Source of the DNA: Fluoribacter gormanii
Lineage (GTDB): Bacteria; Pseudomonadota; Gammaproteobacteria; Legionellales; Legionellaceae
Direction: 5' to 3'
DNA length: 64,000 nt
Assembly (NCBI RefSeq): GCF_900156395.1
Contig: NZ_FTNL01000007.1
Coordinates: forward strand, 62,001 to 126,000
Part shown: one piece after another, positions 18,462-27,750 of the stretch
Layout: every line of letters starts with the position of its first letter
How positions within the stretch are numbered: position 1 is the stretch's first letter
Position numbers and translations under genes: made by a program
The notes under the pieces: generated by a model
Seen by the model: the letters and a program-made list of their open reading frames with translations, nothing else
The model's database searches: none
What the model was told of the DNA's origin: nothing

Positions 18462-19457
18462 TTATTCTTTGTAAAACGCTTCAATTTTAGACACAACGAT
18501 TGATGTGGAAAAATTTTTTATGATTCTTCCTCTTGCTTTTTTTGCCATGATTTGACGTTCTTCCATTGTTTTTAAAAAATACGAAGAGATGCGTTCTTGC
18601 ATTTGCTTTAGATTAAAGCATTCAATAATAAATCCGGTATTTGATAATACCTTTTTAACAGCCCCCACATTAAATGATACTACTGGTATGCCCCGAGACA
18701 TTGCTTCAAGTAATACGAAAGGGAGTCCTTCATAGCTCGAGGTAATACACAATAAGTCAACTTTAGGCCAAATCCCCTCCATATCAAGTACATTGCCATG
18801 AAATTGGACATGTGCTTGATACTTATTTCGACACTGCTCCAATAAGGGTCCAGCACCTACCATATGCCACTCAAAATCAGATGATGTTTGTTCTGCCAGC
18901 TGACAAAAGCGTATGGGGCCTTTTTCAGGACTTACTCTTCCAATAAAATAAATTTGAAATGGTTTCGTCGTTCTTAATGGGTTAGGGTGTTCTGGGACGT
19001 CAACAAAGTTGGGGATTATTTTCGCTTTACTTGGAAGATGTTTGGCAATCTCTGAATTAATACAAATGTTTTTTGAAAGAAAACTAGTCCAGCGATCGAG
19101 AAAATTGTATAAAATAAGCCTTCCTATCGGTTTTTCACCCGCATGAAACGTTGTAACAATAGATGCTTTATTGAATATTCCGAATAGGCGAGCTAATATG
19201 TTCGCCTTATAGCCATGCGCATGAATTACATCGGGTTGCTCTTTAAGTAATAGACGGAAGAGCGCTCTATATGATTTGCAACCATGATAACGAATATTCT
19301 TTTTCTCACAAAGAGTATATAAAACATTATTGGGATAATCACAAACAAAGATAATGCTGCAATCATGATTTCTCCTAGTTAATTCGTCACAGAGATTTAT
19401 GACATGCGTTTCAACACCACCAATATGTTTCGAGTCAACTAATAGTCTAATCTTCAT
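18462..19457 (-). CDS. Family 4 glycosyltransferase
   Basis: A 331-residue GT-B enzyme with the acceptor-domain start MKIRLLVDSKHIGGVETHVI, the DVIHAHGYKANILARLFG segment typical of GT4 proteins that act on lipid-linked acceptors, the linker FQIYFIGRVSPEKGPIRFCQLAE, and the donor-site motif YEGLPFVLLEAMSRGIPVVSFNVGA with the E-x7-E pattern. It should add one sugar to the growing repeat unit at the cytoplasmic face of the inner membrane. It is one of three GT-B genes in the minus-strand run and is 130 bp upstream of the lipoprotein gene. Its sugar specificity is unknown. Confidence 0.88.
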   Translation of the reverse strand: MKIRLLVDSKHIGGVETHVINLCDELTRRNHDCSIIFVCDYPNNVLYTLCEKKNIRYHGCKSYRALFRLLLKEQPDVIHAHGYKANILARLFGIFNKASIVTTFHAGEKPIGRLILYNFLDRWTSFLSKNICINSEIAKHLPSKAKIIPNFVDVPEHPNPLRTTKPFQIYFIGRVSPEKGPIRFCQLAEQTSSDFEWHMVGAGPLLEQCRNKYQAHVQFHGNVLDMEGIWPKVDLLCITSSYEGLPFVLLEAMSRGIPVVSFNVGAVKKVLSNTGFIIECFNLKQMQERISSYFLKTMEERQIMAKKARGRIIKNFSTSIVVSKIEAFYKE

Positions 19458-19548
19458 ATTTAAATCTCTTATGATGTTCCAGGCATTTTGACAACTTCAA
19501 GGTGGCACTTATGATACAGAGAATTTACATTTCAATACGATCTCCTTT

Positions 19549-20685
19549 TCAATGGAACGAGGACAAATCAAGCAATTGTTTTTCTAGAGCTAATGCCCTA
19601 CTATCCCAACTTTGATCTTTGACCAGATTTTTTCTAATTTCTTCTTTGTTATCACCTAAGGAAGCTACTATTCCATTGATGAAATCATCCGTGTCTTTGG
19701 CAATATATATGTTTTTTTTATACATATGCAAGGCGGGAATATTTGTGGTGACAACAGGCTTTCCTGCTGAAAGATATTCCTTTATTTTTAATGGATTGCA
19801 TGCTGCGGTTACTTGATTGTTAACAAATGGAATCAACCCTACATCCCAATGTTGGGAATAGGCCGGAATATCAACATAAGCTTTAGGTCCCAAATAAAAA
19901 AAATTGCTTAATGTTTCTAATTTTTCCAAATCAATATTTTTTGGTCCAATGAAAACAAAATTCCAGTTTTTTAAGCGAGTCGCACACTGGTAAATTAGAT
20001 TAATATCAACCCAACTGCAAAGGCTTCCATAGAAACCTGCAATTGGCTTTCCTGTTGGCAAATCATCTGGTCGTGCATAGGGTTTAGTAAAAAGATCGAT
20101 ATCAATAGCTTGATCGAGAAAATGTGTCTTGTTTTTAGGCATTTTTTTAGCTAAGACTGCACTGGTTACATATATTAGAGCTGCTTTCTCGATTAACTGG
20201 TTCTCAAAGTAATCAAGCTTAGGAAGAGGAGGTTTTACTAAAGCAGAATAATCATCACAACAATAGTAAACGAGAGGACAATTATTAAAAATTCTTATAA
20301 ATGGATAGGCACTAGGTAAGGTTAGCCAAATAATGGGCTGTTTCATTTTTTTTAGGGTCGTCTTAAGTTGTTTTTTTAGAATGAAACAATTTAATGTGTC
20401 AATTATTGGATTGCCAATAAAGGGGATGATCAATGGGTGAATTACGGTAAGATTTTCAGGAAGAGATATACGATATTTTGATTTTTTTCCCAGGACGAAT
20501 TGAGCTAATTTTTCTAAAACTCTTTTAAAGTAAGAAATACTCAAACTGGGTTTACGCAAGCCAATGGAATTAATCCAGGTAACGTGCCAATTTTTTTTTA
20601 ACAAGGCGCTTATTAGACTCTGAGTGCTGCTCGGGAATCGTCCCCAGTCTTCTGCGAAGACTATAAGTGTTTTATTCGCATTCAT
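19549..20685 (-). CDS. GT-B glycosyltransferase (group 1)
   Basis: The protein begins MNANKTLIVFAEDWGRFPSSTQ when the internal ATG at 20685 is used; the frame extends 13 codons further to 20724, but that extension has no better ribosome binding site and reads like leader sequence. Seen are PIIWLTLPSAYPFIRIF, VYYCCDDYSALVKPP, IAGFYGSLCSWVDINLI and the donor domain segment NPLKIKEYLSAGKPVVTTNIPAL, all typical of group 1 glycosyltransferases that resemble teichuronic acid TuaH-type enzymes. It presumably extends the lipid-linked repeat unit. Together with the two GT4 genes and the GT2 fusion it gives at least four sugar-transfer steps. Confidence 0.8.
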   Translation of the reverse strand: MNANKTLIVFAEDWGRFPSSTQSLISALLKKNWHVTWINSIGLRKPSLSISYFKRVLEKLAQFVLGKKSKYRISLPENLTVIHPLIIPFIGNPIIDTLNCFILKKQLKTTLKKMKQPIIWLTLPSAYPFIRIFNNCPLVYYCCDDYSALVKPPLPKLDYFENQLIEKAALIYVTSAVLAKKMPKNKTHFLDQAIDIDLFTKPYARPDDLPTGKPIAGFYGSLCSWVDINLIYQCATRLKNWNFVFIGPKNIDLEKLETLSNFFYLGPKAYVDIPAYSQHWDVGLIPFVNNQVTAACNPLKIKEYLSAGKPVVTTNIPALHMYKKNIYIAKDTDDFINGIVASLGDNKEEIRKNLVKDQSWDSRALALEKQLLDLSSFH

Positions 20686-20856
20686 AGTGTTCTCAAGATC
20701 AAAAGATTTTGATGAAATAATCATCTTACTACAGAAGCTATCTGTAAATATAATTGATCCTCAACATCCATATAAACTAACTCATTATTGTCTGGGGACA
20801 TTGGAGCGTAGTTGTCACACCCAATCAATATCCCGTTATGATAATTATTCAGGAAA

Positions 20857-21168
20857 TTATACGATTGGGTGGATTAGCATCGTCTGATTAAGCCCCAATG
20901 ATTTTAGCTTTCTCAATGGTTGCCCATGCAATCCGATTAATTCTAGCGCATAACCAGCCATGCGCAATCGTTTGAATAAAAATACAAGAGCGCCAATTCC
21001 CGAGGTATCAATTCTTGTGGCTTTGCTTAAATCAATAATGATATTTCTATCAATATGCTCGGTTAATTCATTAAAAATGGGTTGAGCATGCAAGCTTGTT
21101 ACTGTATTAAAAGCCCCTGAAATCTTAATTAATATGTTGTTATCAAAATATTTAACTGAAATACTCAT
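20857..21168 (-). CDS. STAS-domain protein (anti-sigma-factor-antagonist-like)
   Basis: The 103-residue protein is a single STAS domain. The conserved phosphorylation-loop region reads IIIDLSKATRIDTSGIGALVFLFKRLRMAG, with Asp-Thr-Ser-Gly where SpoIIAA-type antagonists carry the regulated serine. Such proteins act as phosphorylatable switches that bind anti-sigma factors or kinases, or regulate transport and polysaccharide production. It stands between the glycosyltransferase run and the divergent promoter of the GT2-phosphoglycosyl-transferase fusion gene, so it may tune expression or activity of this locus. No cognate kinase or phosphatase is seen in the window. Confidence 0.85.
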   Translation of the reverse strand: MSISVKYFDNNILIKISGAFNTVTSLHAQPIFNELTEHIDRNIIIDLSKATRIDTSGIGALVFLFKRLRMAGYALELIGLHGQPLRKLKSLGLNQTMLIHPIV

Positions 21169-21271
21169 GATGTTTACATCGTGTAATCAATGCGGACCTT
21201 AATTCTGATTATAGGATAAATTAGTGAGATGAATATGCTCTTGAAGAAAATGTCAATTCTAGAAAAAATCA

Positions 21272-21301
21272 TCGACACTTTTAAATTTATTAAATTATAC
21301 T
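21272..21301 (+). promoter_or_regulatory. Candidate sigma-70-type promoter of the export operon
   Basis: TCGACA (21272-21277) and TATACT (21296-21301) are separated by 18 bases, a fair match to the sigma-70 consensus, in the 254-bp AT-rich gap between the STAS gene and the gene starting at 21423. It would leave an untranslated leader of about 115 bases. This is a visual match only. Confidence 0.35.
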
Positions 21302-21422
21302 TAATTGTAATTTAGTGTAATTTTGTCTAATTCAAAAAATTTAATCACATATACCTAAAGACAGATTGTGCAAAAATAGAATATTTAACCCGCATTAAAA
21401 TAATAACATTTGAGAGAAAAAT

Positions 21423-23351
21423 ATGGGTGTTAAAACGTTCGCTATATGTCTGTTCCTTCTCTTCTATCATCATATTGGCTACCCGTTATTACTCACCTTT
21501 ATTGCAAAAACACGAAAGCAAATTCATGCGGGAAAAAAACTTCCTTTGCACCAATTTATTTTTATTATTCCTATGTATAACGAAGCAAAATATATTGCTA
21601 AGAAAATAGCGAATTTGGCAAAAATATCCTATCCTGCCGATCACTATGAGGTTTGGTTGCTTGATGACGGCAGTGTCGATAAAACAGCAAATCAGGCCCA
21701 AGCGGCTATAAAAAAATATCCCCAATTAAAAATAAAAATTTTTTCATCACCAACCAATCAGGGAAAAGTTGCTTGGTTTAACCAAATTATTCCTAATATT
21801 GATGATGATTATATTGTCTTTTTTTCTGATGTTTCGGCAACTCTATCCCGTAATGTATTACAGAAAGCTAATGCTTATTTTAATAATCCTCAAGTAGGCG
21901 TCTATTGCACGAGTTATAAGCTACGAAAAAAAGAAGTGGAAGGAGAAAAATATTATTGGCAATATCAAAATGATTTAAAGGCTAAAGAATCCAAGTTGGG
22001 CACACCGATTGGCTATCATGGAACTGGATATGCTCTTCGCAAATTACTTTGGAAAAAAATTCCTCCTAATACAATTAATGAGGATTTTGTAATTCCTCTG
22101 CAAGTTATTGCACAAACCTATACGCCTAAAGATATGGGTAAAATGTCTTTGTCTATTAACAAAAACAGTAAACAAGGATATAGAAATAGACTCTTTAAAG
22201 TTACTGGAAAAAATTTTGTTACCAAGAGTATCCAAAGGATAAAACAGGTATGTAAGAGTTTTATGATTAGAAAAAGTTATTGGGGGGTTTATGATTCCTC
22301 CTGTGCGTCTGTAGAAAATGAAATTTCAACAATAGAAATGATTTTTCAACGGCGGATTCGGCTGGCCGCTGGGAATATTCAACAAGTTTTCCTTCTTTTT
22401 AGGATTTTATCACCGAGACAAGGTTGGGTTGCCTGGATGTTCTTTAGTTGTAAGGTACTGCGAATATTTATGCCATGGTTGTTAATTCTCCTATTCATCA
22501 GCAATCTGTATTTAGCTCATGATTCATTCATATTTTTAATTTTGTTAATCGGTCAGATTCTTTTTTATTTCAGTTGTTTGTCTAACGTTCTCTACAAAAC
22601 CAAGATCACGGAAATCACCAGCTATTTTATTTATGGACATTTTGCAATGCTTTTAGGCTGGTTTTATTTTTTTAAGCTTAATAAGACGGGGCGCTGGAAA
22701 CGATCCAATCGAGCGGTAAGGCACTACTACATTCATCCTATTGTTTACATAGGGAAATGGTTTATGGATAAAGTTTTTGCATTGACAGGATTGTTGCTAC
22801 TGCTGTGTATTGGCCCATTTGTTGCAATAATTATTAAAGTTTTTTCCCCTGGCCCTATTTTTTATAAACAATTGCGTGTGGGGCTTAGTAATGAAAAACA
22901 AACAAAGATGTTCCATTTGTATAAGTTTAGAACAATGAACATTAATACACGCTTTAGACACCGTCGTTGGACAACCAAAAATGATCCCAGGGTATTTCGT
23001 TTTGGTTCTTTTATGCGTAAGACTCATCTTGATGAGCTTCCACAAGTCATTAATATTCTTAAAGGAGACATGTCATTGATTGGTCCTCGCCCAGAACGAC
23101 CCTCGCTATTTCCTTATATCGTTAAAAATATCCCTTTTTATCAAGAGCGACTATTTGGAGTGCGTCCAGGGTTAACTGGTCTTGCGCAAGTGAGTTGTCA
23201 TTATGATAGAACAATTGAGGACGTAAAAAGAAAAGTTGCAATCGATCATGCTTATGCAACTTATTTGACTAAGCCATGGATTTGGTTTAAAACAGATATG
23301 TATATATTAAGTAAAACGATCATCATGATTTTATTTGGAAAAAGTCCCTAG
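21423..23351 (+). CDS. GT2 glycosyltransferase fused to a WcaJ/WbaP-like phosphoglycosyl transferase
   Basis: Two enzymes are joined in 642 residues. The N-terminal half is a GT2 glycosyltransferase: IIPMYNEAKYIA (about 49-60), VWLLDDGSVDKT (77-88), FFSDVSAT (133-140), NEDFVIP and FQRRIRLAAGN, followed by membrane helices. The C-terminal about 190 residues are a bacterial sugar transferase (polyprenyl-phosphate glycosyl-1-phosphate transferase): a membrane helix, KVFSPGPIFYKQLRVG, MFHLYKFRTM, THLDELPQVINILKGDMSLIGPRPERP and RPGLTGLAQVS. The latter domain starts the repeat unit on undecaprenyl phosphate; the former may add the second sugar. A DXD motif is not evident in the GT2 part, where SDVSA stands instead. 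It is the first gene of the plus-strand export block. Confidence 0.85.
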   Translation: MGVKTFAICLFLLFYHHIGYPLLLTFIAKTRKQIHAGKKLPLHQFIFIIPMYNEAKYIAKKIANLAKISYPADHYEVWLLDDGSVDKTANQAQAAIKKYPQLKIKIFSSPTNQGKVAWFNQIIPNIDDDYIVFFSDVSATLSRNVLQKANAYFNNPQVGVYCTSYKLRKKEVEGEKYYWQYQNDLKAKESKLGTPIGYHGTGYALRKLLWKKIPPNTINEDFVIPLQVIAQTYTPKDMGKMSLSINKNSKQGYRNRLFKVTGKNFVTKSIQRIKQVCKSFMIRKSYWGVYDSSCASVENEISTIEMIFQRRIRLAAGNIQQVFLLFRILSPRQGWVAWMFFSCKVLRIFMPWLLILLFISNLYLAHDSFIFLILLIGQILFYFSCLSNVLYKTKITEITSYFIYGHFAMLLGWFYFFKLNKTGRWKRSNRAVRHYYIHPIVYIGKWFMDKVFALTGLLLLLCIGPFVAIIIKVFSPGPIFYKQLRVGLSNEKQTKMFHLYKFRTMNINTRFRHRRWTTKNDPRVFRFGSFMRKTHLDELPQVINILKGDMSLIGPRPERPSLFPYIVKNIPFYQERLFGVRPGLTGLAQVSCHYDRTIEDVKRKVAIDHAYATYLTKPWIWFKTDMYILSKTIIMILFGKSP

Positions 23352-23518
23352 AAAACGTATTATATCCTTTAAATATAATTATTTTTATTTGTGATGTCCC
23401 GCAGTTTGATAAGGAAAGTTCTCGATGGATTTTTAAGGTCATTTGTGATACCGCAGGATACAGACTCTCTAGAAAGTTTGAGCAGGAAATATGAGTAATG
23501 GTTAAGGAAGCGAATACA

Positions 23519-23959
23519 ATGACTTACCGATATCCAATTAAATGGTATGTGAATTTGGGCCTGCTTTTCTTTATCTTATGTCTTTTAGGTTGCACACCCT
23601 ATCCGCCAGCTTCCACTGGAGGATATGCAGCACACTATTACTTAATACATTATCCTCTTCGAAATCCAAACTTATCCTATCGACCAGAAATCCAGAAATA
23701 TGGTCCTTTACGTGCCAAACTCGATCAATTATACCGGAGTAAAGTATGGCGTTGCTATCCAGCACGCATGGTCGAAATGGACCTCTTGGCACAGCAAATT
23801 GCTCAAGAAATTGTCGCTGGTTTGTTGCTGTCCGCTCGACGTGATATGAATTTACTAGAAAATAATATAAGAATTCTTTGGCCACTTCGGGAAGTAAAAG
23901 GGTGTCCTAAGCTTAAAAACGATCAATATTGGCAAATATTGAAGGCGAGGATTCAATGA
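23519..23959 (+). CDS. Small lipoprotein of the export operon
   Basis: The frame opens at 23498, but the ATG at 23519 follows TAAGGAAGCGAATACA, placing AAGGAAG well for ribosome binding, so a 146-residue product is preferred. It starts MTYRYPIKWYVNLGLLFFI and continues LCLLGCTPYPPAS; LLGC is a lipobox. The mature part is alpha-helical with LDQLYRSKVWRCYPARMVEMD. No family is recognised. Its stop overlaps the start of the SLBB export gene (ATGA), so the two are translationally coupled. A role at the outer membrane beside the export channel is inferred from this arrangement. Confidence 0.6.
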   Translation: MTYRYPIKWYVNLGLLFFILCLLGCTPYPPASTGGYAAHYYLIHYPLRNPNLSYRPEIQKYGPLRAKLDQLYRSKVWRCYPARMVEMDLLAQQIAQEIVAGLLLSARRDMNLLENNIRILWPLREVKGCPKLKNDQYWQILKARIQ

Positions 23960-26900
23960 CCAAACGTTTGATTCGATATCTATTGCTTTTCTGTTTGAGC
24001 ATCACCACTGTTTTTGCAGCTGAAGCAGATGAACAACTGTATCCAGGTAATCTTCTTAGTTTTTCTCTTTATGGAAATACAACGCTTTCAAAAGAAGTTC
24101 GTATTGATCCACAAGGCCATATACAATTACCCGATGTTGGACAATTCAATTGCCAAGGACAAACTCTATCCAGTTTGCGATTGTTAGTAGTGAATAAGTT
24201 ACGCACGATTTATAAGAATGCCAATGACTTAAGCATTTCAAGAAAGAGTGACGAGATTTATGTTCAGGTACTTGGTATGGTTCAAAATCCTGGGCAATAT
24301 CTTGTGCCGCCAAATGCCAATATTCAAATTGCAATACGAAAAGCGGGGGACTTGCTTGATGGGGCACAAATGAATCAAATTCAGCTCCGTCGTAATGGAA
24401 AAGTCACTGTTATTGATTATAAAAAATATCTTGACTCTGGAAATAACTCTATTTTGCACCCGCTTAGAGCGAGTGATGAGATTTTTGTGCCGAGCTCACA
24501 ACTCGTGAGTAATGTGAAGGTAGATAATCGTTATTTAGTACCCAAACAAGATATTGATGTTGCTACCCTGAAAGACTCCATCAAAATTTTTGGGGCGGTA
24601 ACTAAGCCGGGTGTGTATGCATATAATGCTCAATTTTCAGTACTTGATTATCTTCTCAAGGCAGGGGGTACAACCTATTTAGCGGATACAACACAAATTA
24701 AAATCATTAACAATGCAACTGCATCCGTTTTTAACATGAGTGAATATTTAAACACAGGCAATAAAAAACTCATTCCTGCCCTTAGTGGTGGCGCTACAAT
24801 TTTTATTCCGCAAACAAGTGAAACTGCAAAGCCTGGCTCCACCACAATTTATGTAATGGGACAAGTGCAAAAACCAGGCACTTATGAACTAGGCAAGAAT
24901 GCTACGTTTATGGATGCCGTTGCTAATGCGGGGGGGCCTGACCAATATGCAGAAACACGTAAAATTCGTATCATTCATAGTGATGGAACGACTGCAGATT
25001 TTGACCTTCAGGCATTTACCGAGGGGCTCACAGCAGCAAAACTACCTGTTTTGCGTTTGGGTGATGTGATTTATTTTCCTCTAAAAACGGATCTGAATGA
25101 GAAATCATGGCTGAATACGGCCCCCAATCGTGCTATTAAAATTATTGGTGCTGTTCAGAAACCCGGGCGATATGACTGGGCTGATGAAATGTCGATTATG
25201 GATTTAATTTCCAATGTTGGCGGACCAACCAAAGATGCTGATACAGCGCATATCCGTATCGTGAGTAATGACAGTAATGTTGCCCCGGTTGAATTTAACT
25301 TAAAACAGATGATTGCTACCGGCATTGGTGCAAAAGGATTACCCAAACTAAAGGCCGGTGACACAGTTGTAGTACCGGAACTTGCCAGTACTCCTTTAAA
25401 TATAAATCAGTCCGTTAAGATATTAGGAGAGGTATTCAAACCGGGGGCTTATACCTATAATCCGAAATATAATGTAGTCGACTATTTACTTTTAGCTGGG
25501 GGAATTACCCATTATGCGGCTCCCGAACAAATCAAGGTTCTAGATCATGAAACTTCTGTGGTGTTCAATTTAAAGGATTATCTAGAGACTGCCAAATCAA
25601 GCCATATTCCTTTAATCAATCAAGGGGCTACTATTTTTGTTCCTGTGACTACAAGCCAAATGCAAGCAGGTGCTCAAACAGTTTATGTGATGGGACAAGT
25701 ACAAAAACCAGGTGCATATGAACTTCTTAAATCATCAACGTTTATGGATGCTATTGCCAATGCTGGGGGGCCGGATCATTATGCGGAAACACGTAAAATA
25801 CGCATTATTCATTCTAATGGTACGGTAAACTTTTTTGACATGCAGGCATTTACTGATGGATCAGGCACAGCAAAGCTCCCTATCCTTCAAGCAGGGGATG
25901 TTATTTATTTTCCTCTCAAAACGGACTTGAATGAGAAATCATGGCTTCATATCGCTCCTAAACGTGCGATTAAAGTGATGGGTGCAGTCGAACGGCCTGG
26001 GAGATACGAGTGGGCCGATGAAATGTCTATTTTAGATTTAATGGCTAATGTTGGGGGGCCAACTAAGAATGCGGATACGGCCAACGTTAAAATTATCGGC
26101 AATGACAATACAAAACCGCCGTTGGTATTTAATCTAAAGCAAGCCCTTGCTAAGGGAGTTGGTGCTGAAGGGTTGCCGGAACTTAAAGGCGGTTATACCG
26201 TTTTTGTGCCGGAAATGAATACCATCCCTCTTGATATGAAAAAAGCCATTAAAATTTTTGGAGAAGTATTCAAGCCCGGAGCATATGCATATAATCCCAA
26301 ATATACGCCAGTTGATTATCTGCTTTTGGCTGGAGGACCAACTCATTATGCAGCGCCAGATCAAATTAAAATTATTGATGACAAGACTTCAGTGACTTTT
26401 AATTTAAAAGAATACATGGATAGCGCAAAATCAAAAAATTTACCCCCTGTTAATATTGGCGCCACTATTTTTGTTCCCGTGGTTACTGAAGAGGTAAAGT
26501 CGGGACAGCCGATGATCTATGTTATGGGCCAGGTTCAAAAACCTGGAGCCTATGAACTGGGTAAAAAGTCTACCTTTCTGGATGCATTAGCCAATGCAGG
26601 GGGGCCAGATCAATATGCCGATCCTGCTAAAATTCGCATCATAAGAAAAAATGGTACGATTGTTCTTTTTGATATGCGAGCTTATGTAGAAGGACTCCCT
26701 AAAAAAACATTACCTAACATAGAAGCTGGAGATGTGATTTATGTTCCTCAGAAAAGTGTAGAAGAAGAGCGAGGATGGTTAAGTCTAGCTCCTGGACGAG
26801 CTGTGAAGGTGATGGGCGCGGTGAAACAACCCGGACGATTTGAATGGTCTGATGAAATGAGTTTAATCGATCTTTTAGCTCACGCTGGGGGGCCGACAGA

Positions 26901-27750
26901 CCATGCAGACATTGCTAACATCCGTATTATTAGCAATGAGCATGATAAGAAGGGACGGTTGATTACAAAACGTTTTGATTTGCGTAAGTTTTCTGAAAAA
27001 GGCGGTGAGTTATCTTCTGTGCCAGTAATTAAGGCAGGTTATACCATACAAGTTCCAGAACTTCCTCAATCACCTATTGATAATAAAGCGATGTGGACCC
27101 AGATCGATAAAAAGAATTCGATTTATATTTTTGGTGAAGTTGGAAAACCAGGACGCTACAAATTTAGTAATCAGCTGAATTTTCTTGATATTTTATCGGC
27201 AGCTGATGGTCCTACGCCAAAAGCGGATTTACGCGATGTACATGTAATTGATAGGCAGGGTATTTACCCGCAAGTGGTACATGTGAATCTTGCGTTATAC
27301 TTTCAAACAGGCGATTCGGAATTAATACCCAAAGTGTTACCTGGAGATGCGATTTATCTTCCACCAAAAAGTAACGATGCTGTTGAAATTAATACCAAGC
27401 ATGTGGTTAAAGTTTTAGGAGAAGTTAAAAATCCCGGCCGTTATCGTTTTACCAGTGATCTGACGATTCTGGATTTACTTGCAGCTGCGGGTGGTCCAAC
27501 CAACTCAGCGTTAGTTTCGAGAATTTTAGTTGTCAATATGGGAACTGGGCTGGAAGCAAAGGCGAGTGTCTTTAATTTACTAAAATTTTCAAAAACTGGC
27601 GATATCAGGATGTTGCCTGCTATTCGCGAGGGTGATGTTATTTATGTACCTAATAATGATGAAGATTATAGAAAACAAGTTACTCAATTCTTGCAAAATT
27701 TTGCAAATGTTGCACTTGTTATTTATTCACTAGGTTCTCTGAAATTATGA
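23956..27750 (+). CDS. Very long Wza-like polysaccharide export protein with twelve SLBB repeats
   Basis: The start chosen is ATG 23956, after GAGGATTCA and overlapping the previous stop, giving 1264 residues and the signal peptide MTKRLIRYLLLFCLSITTVFA. No lipobox is seen. Residues about 20-170 form the polysaccharide export domain (LYPGNLLSFSLYGN, VRIDPQGHIQLPDVG). About twelve SLBB units follow, each marked by V-x-G-x-V-x-x-PG-x-Y (for example IYVMGQVQKPGTYELG). Wza itself is about 380 residues with few SLBB units. A block of three SLBB units is repeated three times with an 834-bp (278-residue) period from 24580. The C-terminal hydrophobic FLQNFANVALVIYSLGSLKL could be the membrane helix. 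It should form or line the export channel. Confidence 0.85.
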   Translation: MTKRLIRYLLLFCLSITTVFAAEADEQLYPGNLLSFSLYGNTTLSKEVRIDPQGHIQLPDVGQFNCQGQTLSSLRLLVVNKLRTIYKNANDLSISRKSDEIYVQVLGMVQNPGQYLVPPNANIQIAIRKAGDLLDGAQMNQIQLRRNGKVTVIDYKKYLDSGNNSILHPLRASDEIFVPSSQLVSNVKVDNRYLVPKQDIDVATLKDSIKIFGAVTKPGVYAYNAQFSVLDYLLKAGGTTYLADTTQIKIINNATASVFNMSEYLNTGNKKLIPALSGGATIFIPQTSETAKPGSTTIYVMGQVQKPGTYELGKNATFMDAVANAGGPDQYAETRKIRIIHSDGTTADFDLQAFTEGLTAAKLPVLRLGDVIYFPLKTDLNEKSWLNTAPNRAIKIIGAVQKPGRYDWADEMSIMDLISNVGGPTKDADTAHIRIVSNDSNVAPVEFNLKQMIATGIGAKGLPKLKAGDTVVVPELASTPLNINQSVKILGEVFKPGAYTYNPKYNVVDYLLLAGGITHYAAPEQIKVLDHETSVVFNLKDYLETAKSSHIPLINQGATIFVPVTTSQMQAGAQTVYVMGQVQKPGAYELLKSSTFMDAIANAGGPDHYAETRKIRIIHSNGTVNFFDMQAFTDGSGTAKLPILQAGDVIYFPLKTDLNEKSWLHIAPKRAIKVMGAVERPGRYEWADEMSILDLMANVGGPTKNADTANVKIIGNDNTKPPLVFNLKQALAKGVGAEGLPELKGGYTVFVPEMNTIPLDMKKAIKIFGEVFKPGAYAYNPKYTPVDYLLLAGGPTHYAAPDQIKIIDDKTSVTFNLKEYMDSAKSKNLPPVNIGATIFVPVVTEEVKSGQPMIYVMGQVQKPGAYELGKKSTFLDALANAGGPDQYADPAKIRIIRKNGTIVLFDMRAYVEGLPKKTLPNIEAGDVIYVPQKSVEEERGWLSLAPGRAVKVMGAVKQPGRFEWSDEMSLIDLLAHAGGPTDHADIANIRIISNEHDKKGRLITKRFDLRKFSEKGGELSSVPVIKAGYTIQVPELPQSPIDNKAMWTQIDKKNSIYIFGEVGKPGRYKFSNQLNFLDILSAADGPTPKADLRDVHVIDRQGIYPQVVHVNLALYFQTGDSELIPKVLPGDAIYLPPKSNDAVEINTKHVVKVLGEVKNPGRYRFTSDLTILDLLAAAGGPTNSALVSRILVVNMGTGLEAKASVFNLLKFSKTGDIRMLPAIREGDVIYVPNNDEDYRKQVTQFLQNFANVALVIYSLGSLKL

